From Bacteroidales bacterium (GTDB lineage Bacteria > Bacteroidota > Bacteroidia > Bacteroidales > F082): DNA of 64,000 bases. Made by a program: the position numbers and the translations under genes. Under the pieces are notes generated by a model, which was given only the letters and a program-made list of their open reading frames with translations, was not told the DNA's origin and searched no databases. The stretch spans positions 1 through 64,000 of the forward strand of contig JALNZU010000003.1 of assembly GCA_023229245.1 (NCBI GenBank). The letters are read 5' to 3'. How positions within the stretch are numbered: the stretch's first letter is position 1; each line of letters starts with the position of its first letter. This document shows, one piece after another, positions 52,388-59,395 of this stretch.

Positions 52388-53593
52388 ATGTATAGAAATT
52401 TAATTGCTTCTATGAAAAACCTTTTCGTTTCTCCCGATAAGAAGCTGGAAATGAAAACAAGAGAGTTAGCTATGAAAACTACTCAGGATTTAGATAATCT
52501 CATGAAGATCATTAAAGACGGTGAATATGCAATGTCTGATCATCAGCAAGTGAGCAACGATCGGGAACAGTTTTTGCTTGATAACCAAGAACTTCAGGTA
52601 GACCAAAACGTTGGTAGAAATACCGACCATAAAAGAGCAAAATACATCCTTTGGGTAGTAGTATCAATTGCGAGTGTTTTATCAGTCAAAGGATTAAGAT
52701 TTTTCCTTGGCGAATTTTATGCAACAGTAAACATGCTTTTAGTTCTTCCTTTGGCTTTTTTTTTGGCATATTTCATTGTTCACGGAAGTATTTACATAAA
52801 CAATTTTTCCAGCCGGTATAGGGATACAAATACATTCATTTATTACCAGATAATGGCATTTGCTTATGGCATGGTGCTTTTCATTCCCGCCATGAATCTA
52901 TTGGAAGGGTTTAATTCAAATTACAGACCCTTTGTTATGGCATTAAACATTGTTGGTTGCATACTTGATATAATCCTCCACACCTCCTTGGTTTCAATGA
53001 GTAGTGTGTTTACGACTGCCGAGAATTCAAAGAAAGCCATCAAAATCATGCGTTTAAAAGATAAAGCTTTAGCTGCTGCCGATCAAAAACTACGTGCCTT
53101 CAATAATACTTTCATCAAGGAAAAGGCTGAATTCACTGGCTCAGTAAAACAATTTGTAAGCAGCTTTAAGGACTTGCAGGCCAGAAACGCTGAAGCTGCT
53201 GCAAATACTTTACTTCTACTTGATAATTTTACTATTTGGATAATCAATAACAGAGTGATGCAACATGCTTTAATCCAATACCATGCTAATGAAAATGGCT
53301 TGATTGAAATTGATCCGAGTCCTTTAACATCGGAACAAAACTCAATGATTCAAGGCTGGGATACATTCAGCACTGTCAGATTAAATAATACAAACAATCA
53401 ACAGACCGAAACACTGCCTCGGCAAAGGCAATCAAATGAATTTCCGGTAGCTAACGATGTAATGCTGCAGCCGGAACAAAGGCATATTGAAGATACTACG
53501 ACTCAAGAACCTGAATTCGACCAACTACAATCGAATCCGGACGACTACGACACTATATTAGGTAATGTCAATCTCAATGATAAAATTTTATGA
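52388..53593 (+). CDS. Multi-span membrane protein, unknown
   Basis: Protein of 401 aa with about four to five hydrophobic segments between residues ~78 and ~210 (for example YILWVVVSIASVLSV, MLLVLPLAFFLAYFIV, AFAYGMVLFIPAMNLL, NIVGCILDIILHTSLV). A charged N-terminal region of ~75 residues precedes them. After the membrane part there is a helical, probably coiled-coil segment and a polar, Gln/Asn-rich tail. No family recognised. It lies 3 bp after the vWA gene and could be the membrane platform of the module. Composition is nearer to the flanking genome than the receiver genes are. Confidence 0.72.
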   Translation: MYRNLIASMKNLFVSPDKKLEMKTRELAMKTTQDLDNLMKIIKDGEYAMSDHQQVSNDREQFLLDNQELQVDQNVGRNTDHKRAKYILWVVVSIASVLSVKGLRFFLGEFYATVNMLLVLPLAFFLAYFIVHGSIYINNFSSRYRDTNTFIYYQIMAFAYGMVLFIPAMNLLEGFNSNYRPFVMALNIVGCILDIILHTSLVSMSSVFTTAENSKKAIKIMRLKDKALAAADQKLRAFNNTFIKEKAEFTGSVKQFVSSFKDLQARNAEAAANTLLLLDNFTIWIINNRVMQHALIQYHANENGLIEIDPSPLTSEQNSMIQGWDTFSTVRLNNTNNQQTETLPRQRQSNEFPVANDVMLQPEQRHIEDTTTQEPEFDQLQSNPDDYDTILGNVNLNDKIL

Positions 53594-53612
53594 ACCTTAA
53601 AAAGATTAAGCC

Positions 53613-54497
53613 ATGAGTGAAATTACAGAACGTAAGAACATCATCAGCATTACAGAAATGAATGTTCAGGACATCCATGCTTCGATGGTTAATCTCAAAG
53701 AGATGAGCACTTATCAACCGCTAAACATTGTTTTGTCTAATAATATGGACTCCTACATTCCATCAGATGTTATAAGTACAATTCAGTCAACAACCGGCAC
53801 TTTAAGTTTTACTTCCACTGCAATCTTAATAAAAAGTCCCAATGCTATACGGGCTTCATTTCAAGAAGTGTTTGCTCCCACATTATCAAATCTGGAAGCA
53901 AAGGGGGTGAACCCGATTGTCGCAAGAAAGGCAACATTGCTGGAAACATTAAAAAAGATGGATTTTAAAGTAAAAGAAAATGCTTCTCTCGATAGTAACT
54001 TAAAAGCTGTTTTTAAAGCAAAAGATATGAAAGTTTTAAATACTGAAATAAAAAGCCTAATGCATAAACTGAAAGTTTATCACACTGAGGTATTTGTAGA
54101 GAATATGGCAACTGCTTGTGCCATTGCTAGTAAAAACATTGGTTTCAGGGATGTTGAAATAAAAACTGTTCAGGGTAAGTTGGAAGTGATTGCTAGTAAT
54201 AGTCAGGGTCAACACCTTCTTTCTGAAATAAGTCTTGATAGTAAAACTAACCAGGTCAATGCCAACACAGAAACCATTGGCATTACAGACGGAAATTGTA
54301 CTACAATAATCCAGAGCTTTAATGAAGAACTTAGGAAGATGAACATAAAAATAGGAGAAGAAAAGAACACTTTCACCGGCGGTGTTTGCCAGATGTCTTA
54401 TGCAAAAATCATTGACAAACAAGCCAAAGTACATAAAAGGCGAAAAGAACTGGAACGAATCAGAAAATTGAATAGTAACAAACAAATAAAAAATTAA
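53613..54497 (+). CDS. Unknown cytoplasmic protein, 294 aa
   Basis: I do not recognise this protein. It is soluble, without signal peptide. A beta/alpha N-terminal region (NIVLSNNMDSYIP...) is followed by a helical middle (residues ~95-170) and a strand-rich part with DVEIKTVQGKLEVIASN and NQVNANTETIGITDGNC. The C-terminus is strongly basic (KVHKRRKELERIRKL), as in nucleic-acid or acidic-membrane binding tails. It sits between the membrane protein and the AAA+ ATPase gene (19 and 4 bp gaps), so it is probably a subunit or substrate of that complex. Confidence 0.65.
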   Translation: MSEITERKNIISITEMNVQDIHASMVNLKEMSTYQPLNIVLSNNMDSYIPSDVISTIQSTTGTLSFTSTAILIKSPNAIRASFQEVFAPTLSNLEAKGVNPIVARKATLLETLKKMDFKVKENASLDSNLKAVFKAKDMKVLNTEIKSLMHKLKVYHTEVFVENMATACAIASKNIGFRDVEIKTVQGKLEVIASNSQGQHLLSEISLDSKTNQVNANTETIGITDGNCTTIIQSFNEELRKMNIKIGEEKNTFTGGVCQMSYAKIIDKQAKVHKRRKELERIRKLNSNKQIKN

Positions 54498-54501
54498 AGC
54501 T

Positions 54502-56298
54502 ATGACAACAGCAGTTAATGATATACTCAAACCTTATGCTCAGGGCAGAAGTTGTATTATCTTACAGGGCAGAAGCCTGTATGATCTGGAGCTTAATGCT
54601 TCCGGTCAGATTCAGCCTTTAATTGAAATTCTCCGAAACCAGGCACTCATTCAGCATAATCTTGTAATGGTTCAATACAGTAGATCAACAGGAGTAACTT
54701 ATGACCTTTCGGATCTGAACTCATCAGAAAGAAGTAATGTGACCAAGGTTCTTTCCGATTTAGGGATACGGAATACCAGTGGTACAAAGTGCGCAAGTGA
54801 CGAAAACGAGTTCATTCATATCTTACGAGCATTGCTTCGTCTTGGGCAACAAACAACTCCTTTGACACTCAGAGATGGTGTGCCATTAAAATTTTTGATT
54901 CTTATTGAATTCTCGGAACACTTACTTCCTCAATTAAATAACGGAACCCATACTGATGAGCAAATAATGGCGATTGAACTGGCTTTACGGCTTAGCAACT
55001 CACTTGGTTTTCGTAAGAGCCAGAACTACACTATCCTTTCGGAGGCGAGACTAGGTTTAATGGAGTCGCTTATTTACCAGAACATGGATTCAGTTACGAT
55101 TTCTCAACCTGGCATTCCAGATAAATTAGAATTGATTAAAGCTTTGAAAAACCGTTACACAAACGCCAAGGTTGAGGAATTACTAACAGATGAGGTAATT
55201 GCCAATCTTAGCTCCGGTACACCCAATCGTTCCCTTGAATCAATATTCCTTACAAGTGAAAAGACAAAAGAGGAAATTACGCCAAAAAAATTATTCAGCC
55301 GCAAGCAGTCAGATATTATTTCGCTATCCGAGGGAACCCTTGAAGCTATTGACCACGATAGAATAAAAGGTATTAAGATTGCTGGTACTACTATTCGGAA
55401 ACCTTTACAGCTACTCAACCGCATTGCAAATGGTCTGAAAGAAGGCAATAAAAACATCCCCCGTAATATCATCCTTTGTGGCTCGCCTAGCAGTGGAAAA
55501 ACTGCATTAACACTCCTCGCTGCTGCAAATGCTTCGGTGCCCGCCTTTAACCTGGTAAATCCAAAAAGTCAGTGGGTAGGAGAATCCGAAAGACGTACCA
55601 AAGTAATGTTGAATTTATTACGTGAACTGGGTGGCTTAGGTCTGATTGATGAAATTGAGCTTCAACTTCCCATGAACCGGAATCAAAATTCTTCCGATTC
55701 CGGAGTCACCCAAAACCTTATTGGGCAACTTCAGTCCTTCCTTGCCGATACCTCCCTTGCAGGCAAGGTTTGTCTTGTTGGTACTTCAAACAGACCAAAT
55801 GCAATTTCGGAAGCTATGCGTCAAAGATGGATTGTCCTTCCTGTACTCATGCCATTGGAACAGGATTATCCTGAAATCATTATGAGTATAGCCGAAAGTT
55901 TGAATCCTGAAATATCAGTAGATTTAGGCAATCCCAGACTTTTGGCAGCATCTGAAAGATTTTCATCTACCAATGCAGCCCCCAGGGAAATCCGTGAAGC
56001 CTTGATTGCATCTCAAGCTATCCTTCCTAATACATTGAGTATTGAACACATCGAATTTGCCAGCCATGACATCATTCCAAACAACAACAGCATAGCCAGT
56101 ATTTTCAGTGATTATGTGGCGCTCAGCTATTGCAGGAATAACAGCTTTTTGCCTTGGTGGGATGATGAAAAGAACCTTCCCGCTCTGGATTTTCCATTCC
56201 CCGGATATATCAGGGAGATTCTGTCTGATGATCTTTCAATCGACCATCAGAAGTTGAGCAAACTGATTGCTGAGTTAGAACCTTACGTAAATATATAA
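54502..56298 (+). CDS. AAA+ ATPase
   Basis: Protein of 598 aa. Residues ~1-260 are an N-terminal partner domain without a known family. Residues ~300-520 are an AAA ATPase of the classical (VPS4/FtsH-like) kind: Walker A GSPSSGKT (327-334), pore-region WVGESERR, Walker B LGLIDEIEL (Asp383, Glu384), sensor-1 TSNRPN and the arginine-finger region AMRQRW. An alpha-helical lid follows. It most likely remodels a partner protein. The vWA protein (51533) and the membrane protein (52388) in the same run make a MoxR/vWA-like arrangement plausible, although the ATPase itself is not MoxR. Confidence 0.85.
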   Translation: MTTAVNDILKPYAQGRSCIILQGRSLYDLELNASGQIQPLIEILRNQALIQHNLVMVQYSRSTGVTYDLSDLNSSERSNVTKVLSDLGIRNTSGTKCASDENEFIHILRALLRLGQQTTPLTLRDGVPLKFLILIEFSEHLLPQLNNGTHTDEQIMAIELALRLSNSLGFRKSQNYTILSEARLGLMESLIYQNMDSVTISQPGIPDKLELIKALKNRYTNAKVEELLTDEVIANLSSGTPNRSLESIFLTSEKTKEEITPKKLFSRKQSDIISLSEGTLEAIDHDRIKGIKIAGTTIRKPLQLLNRIANGLKEGNKNIPRNIILCGSPSSGKTALTLLAAANASVPAFNLVNPKSQWVGESERRTKVMLNLLRELGGLGLIDEIELQLPMNRNQNSSDSGVTQNLIGQLQSFLADTSLAGKVCLVGTSNRPNAISEAMRQRWIVLPVLMPLEQDYPEIIMSIAESLNPEISVDLGNPRLLAASERFSSTNAAPREIREALIASQAILPNTLSIEHIEFASHDIIPNNNSIASIFSDYVALSYCRNNSFLPWWDDEKNLPALDFPFPGYIREILSDDLSIDHQKLSKLIAELEPYVNI

Positions 56299-56299
56299 A

Positions 56300-57400
56300 A
56301 TGGAATTGAATAACGCCATCACTTCTTTACAAGGGTACATAGAGGGTTGCCTTCAGCAACCTACTATGCAACACCAGCACCTTTCAGGTACTGGTGCAAC
56401 TCATTTTCTCGAAGCAAAACTAAGAAGCTATTACAATAAAAAATATGCCTTGACCTTCTGTAATGCAACAACAGCCTTACAAACACTGTGCCTTGCAATG
56501 GATTTAAATAATACTGAAATTCTTTCCACCCCATTAAACTGGGGAGGCTCCATAGCTCCATTTCTTTTTCACAGAAACAAACTCCGTTTCACTTCATTTG
56601 AACCTGATTCATTGAATCTTTCTCTTAAAGATTTGCCTTCCGCGATAACTCAGAACACAAAAGCTGTATTATCTGTTGATTTCAATGGAACACCTGTTGA
56701 CTCAGAGGCAATTAAAACCTTTTGTTTACAGAATAATCTATTTTACATTAGTGATAGTGCCCAAAGTTTTGGTTCATATTTCAACCATAAACCGGCTGGA
56801 TATTTTGCTGATGCTATTGTACTAAGTTTTTCTCCAGGGAAATCATTCTTTGCCGGTGAAGGTGGTGCTGTAATAACGGATAATACAACTATTTATGAGA
56901 AATTACTTTGGTATTCTCAACATCCTTCAAGACAAAAAACAGTTTTTGGCATTAGTAACTATAATGAATATACACCCATTAACGGTAGAATGAATCCATT
57001 GTCAGTACTTCTTTTAAACGAAATATTTGAAGATACTTTCAAAGTTCTAAAAAAACATCAAAATCAATGTTTCCAGGTTATCATGCTACTTCAAGACAAT
57101 AATTTAGTACAGGAAACGACTCATATTCCTTCTCCCTCAGCATCTACTTTCTTCAGAATTTCATTAAAATTAAAACCTTCATCCTCCCTGGAGCAGGTAA
57201 GAGATATTCTGAAACAGCACTATCAACCTTTTTTTGCAGAAAAGTATGTTCCTCAGTTAATACCTTATGAAACCTCATTCCAAAATCAATTCAGAAGAAG
57301 GTTTTCATGCTCTGATGCCCTGATTGAACAATATAAAGTAAACTCTTCAAACCATTGGCTTAGTCTTACTTACTCACCTTCAACTGTACAAATATGGTAA
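56300..57400 (+). CDS. DegT/DnrJ/EryC1-type PLP aminotransferase
   Basis: Protein of 366 aa of the sugar-aminotransferase fold type I family. FCNATTALQTLCLAM matches the phosphate-binding GTxAL region, ISDSAQSFGS the (E)DxAQxxG motif, and the PLP Lys181 is in SFSPGKSFFAGEGGAVIT. All catalytic positions are therefore kept. Members transfer an amino group to keto-sugars of nucleotide-linked glycans, but no other sugar-nucleotide gene is here, so the substrate is open. It begins 1 bp after the AAA+ gene. It is the second PLP enzyme of the region, which is unusual for a signalling or defence cluster. Confidence 0.85.
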   Translation: MELNNAITSLQGYIEGCLQQPTMQHQHLSGTGATHFLEAKLRSYYNKKYALTFCNATTALQTLCLAMDLNNTEILSTPLNWGGSIAPFLFHRNKLRFTSFEPDSLNLSLKDLPSAITQNTKAVLSVDFNGTPVDSEAIKTFCLQNNLFYISDSAQSFGSYFNHKPAGYFADAIVLSFSPGKSFFAGEGGAVITDNTTIYEKLLWYSQHPSRQKTVFGISNYNEYTPINGRMNPLSVLLLNEIFEDTFKVLKKHQNQCFQVIMLLQDNNLVQETTHIPSPSASTFFRISLKLKPSSSLEQVRDILKQHYQPFFAEKYVPQLIPYETSFQNQFRRRFSCSDALIEQYKVNSSNHWLSLTYSPSTVQIW

Positions 57401-57564
57401 TAGCAATTTTAATCATATTAATTCTAATTCTAACATATTTCAACTTTAACAGTACGATGATTCAATTGTATAATACAGTACGAATGACCGGAAAGATGCT
57501 TCTGGTTGTTTTCTTTGTATTGCTCGTCTTAGGTCTATTGATTTATTCTCTTATAAAATTTTGA
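57394..57564 (+). CDS. Small membrane protein, 56 aa
   Basis: A 56-codon frame overlapping the end of the aminotransferase gene by 7 bp. It has two hydrophobic segments: the very N-terminus (VIAILIILILILTYF) and residues ~35-53 (MLLVVFFVLLVLGLL), joined by a polar loop with RMTGK. The overlap and the clean stop suggest translational coupling and a real gene. It mirrors the 55-aa two-span protein at 51321 at the other end of the module. Function unknown; it could be an anchor or a pore subunit. Confidence 0.55.
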   Translation: MVIAILIILILILTYFNFNSTMIQLYNTVRMTGKMLLVVFFVLLVLGLLIYSLIKF

Positions 57565-57670
57565 ATTAACCCTCTACACATCTGTGGATATACTATCAAC
57601 TCTCAACGATTGCCATAAGAACCGAAAAAAAGAATTGAAATAACAAGCTTTACTTCAAATTTCAAAAATT

Positions 57671-57705
57671 AACAGCTTATCGTCAGATAAACCAAAAAAG
57701 CTGTT
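57671..57705. terminator. Possible bidirectional terminator at the right border of the cluster
   Basis: AACAGCTT / AAGCTGTT form an 8-bp stem, with an inner TTATC / GATAA hairpin in the loop. It lies between the convergent small membrane protein gene (ends 57564) and the oxygenase gene (ends 57750). There is no strong T-run, so the call is tentative. Confidence 0.35.
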
Positions 57706-57749
57706 CCATTTATTATACAAACCATGAGAGGAACATCTGGTATTCTCAG

Positions 57750-58697
57750 CTATCCGGTCAGCTCATTCACAATTTGTCCTACAGCACGAATACTGTGTAT
57801 ATGTTCTACAGCAGGTCCTGCTACCCAAACACTTTGATAGGAAGCTGAAAAAGCAGCTTTCTCCAATTTCTTCATCCCTCTACCATATACCATCATTTTT
57901 ATATATCTCCTTAGCCGTTTGTTACGCTGCAAGAACTGCTCAAGCCGGTTAGCCCGTGTTCCGATTTTCTGTACATAAGGAGTATTGATAACAGTGAGTG
58001 GCATACCTGATAGTTTCGTACTCAATACGATATCTTTTGCACCATAGTTTATCAATGCCTGTTTATATTCCTTTGATACCGGGGATTCTTCAGTGGCAAT
58101 AAATATCGTACCCGCCGACACACCGGCAGCCCCCTGATCAATATACTGGCGATACTGTGCGGCAGTACCTACCCCACCGGCTGCAATAACCGGAATATCG
58201 CAATGCTTGATCAACTCAGGCAGCAGGTAGGTATTTGATACCGGACCACAATGTCCGCCAGCTTCACTGCCAACAGCTATCAAGGCATCAGCTCCCAAGG
58301 CTTCTACCTTTTTGGCATGCTCTAAATTAACTACATCACAAAAGACGCGTATGCCTAATGGCTTGCAACGTTCTATGACTTTAACCGGATTACCTAAGGA
58401 AGTAATCACAAAATCAACCTTCATAGCACAAGCAGTCGATAGCTGCCTCATATAGTACGGATTAGAGGAATTGACTATCAGATTGACGCCAAAAGCTTTA
58501 TCAGTTGCTTGTCTGATCTCGGTTAAAGCTTTCCTAAACTCCTGATCAGTACGATAATTCAAAGCCGGTATAGCTGCCGTAGCCCCGGCCTTAAGTGCAG
58601 CAATTACCATAGCCGTATTGGATACCAAAAACATAGGAGCTACTAATAATGAATGTTCTATGCCTAACATTTCGGAAAGCTTGACTGAAGCTTGCAT
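57750..58697 (-). CDS. Nitronate monooxygenase-like flavoprotein
   Basis: FMN-binding TIM-barrel protein of 315 aa of the 2-nitropropane dioxygenase/nitronate monooxygenase family. LIVNSSNPYY, GSEAGGHCGP (with the His used in nitronate oxidation) and PVIAAGGVGTAAQYRQYI (phosphate binding) are the family motifs. It may detoxify nitronates; several relatives are actually enoyl reductases of lipid pathways, so the reaction is uncertain. It is divergent from the MarR gene that precedes the beta-oxidation operon, with the regulator's operator-like sequence between them, so it may be co-regulated with that operon. Confidence 0.87.
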   Translation of the reverse strand: MQASVKLSEMLGIEHSLLVAPMFLVSNTAMVIAALKAGATAAIPALNYRTDQEFRKALTEIRQATDKAFGVNLIVNSSNPYYMRQLSTACAMKVDFVITSLGNPVKVIERCKPLGIRVFCDVVNLEHAKKVEALGADALIAVGSEAGGHCGPVSNTYLLPELIKHCDIPVIAAGGVGTAAQYRQYIDQGAAGVSAGTIFIATEESPVSKEYKQALINYGAKDIVLSTKLSGMPLTVINTPYVQKIGTRANRLEQFLQRNKRLRRYIKMMVYGRGMKKLEKAAFSASYQSVWVAGPAVEHIHSIRAVGQIVNELTG

Positions 58698-58819
58698 ATT
58701 CTCACTTTTAAAACAAAAATTCAGAACTCAAAATAAACTATATATAGCGCTTAGCGCAAAGTTAGGCCAACATAGTAGAAGAGCATCTGGTTTTTTCTAC
58801 ACTTTTAACAAATTATTTC

Positions 58820-58863
58820 TTGCTTCGGACAATTATTTATTCTTATATTTGCAATGCATGCAT
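58820..58863 (+). promoter_or_regulatory. Promoter and probable MarR operator
   Basis: TTG at 58820-58822 and a perfect -7 TATATTTG at 58844-58851 are spaced 21 bp apart. The 10-bp palindrome ATGCATGCAT (58854-58863) lies exactly where transcription should start, so bound MarR protein could block it. This also shows that the marR start is 58877, not the in-frame ATG at 58820. Confidence 0.55.
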
Positions 58864-58876
58864 AATATATTTTCAT

Positions 58877-59344
58877 ATGAAGATACAGGATACTGTTGAT
58901 TACCAAGTACGTGCCACTCTTTTTGCCATGCGCAGGATGTATAATCTGTTGGCTTCGGAGCAAGGCACTACCCAAGGGGTGGCGTATGTGCTGATCCATG
59001 TACCAAAGGAAGGCATTGAAGCAACACGTATAGCGCCAATGATGGGTATGGGAGCAACCAGTCTATCACGGCTACTCAAAAACATGGAAGATGATGAGCT
59101 GATCTATAGACGTAAAGACAATCAGGATAAGCGAAAAGTATTCATACATCTTACAGAAAAAGGCAGTCAATTACGAAAAAAAGTTCGGCAGGTGGTGATC
59201 GACTTCAACCAAAAAATATTCCCTCACATTACAGATGAGGAGATAAAAGGATTTGTAAAGGTCTGCTCTATGGTTCGCAAACAGGTTTGCGACGAGATCA
59301 ACAGGCTTGGAGTGGATGATTGTCGGGATATTACCGCTGAATAA
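58877..59344 (+). CDS. MarR-family transcription regulator
   Basis: Winged-helix regulator of 155 aa. The start at 58877 (MKIQDTVDYQ) is chosen because the -7 element lies upstream of it; an earlier ATG would sit inside the promoter. The helix-turn-helix and wing are GATSLSRLLKNMEDDELIYRR and DNQDKRKVFIHLTEKG, the latter with the usual D-x-R-K wing. Ligands of such regulators include acyl-CoA and aromatics. It precedes the fadN-type gene by 51 bp and probably controls the beta-oxidation operon, and perhaps the divergent oxygenase. Confidence 0.9.
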   Translation: MKIQDTVDYQVRATLFAMRRMYNLLASEQGTTQGVAYVLIHVPKEGIEATRIAPMMGMGATSLSRLLKNMEDDELIYRRKDNQDKRKVFIHLTEKGSQLRKKVRQVVIDFNQKIFPHITDEEIKGFVKVCSMVRKQVCDEINRLGVDDCRDITAE

Positions 59345-59395
59345 TTAAATACAAATAATATATTTTGAGTATTAACCTTTTTAAAAAAAACATCT

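Noticed and set aside
44025..57564. Integrative conjugative element, suggested by the TraG/HerA-like ATPase
   Set aside because: No relaxase, mating-pair, pilus or integrase gene was found in the window.
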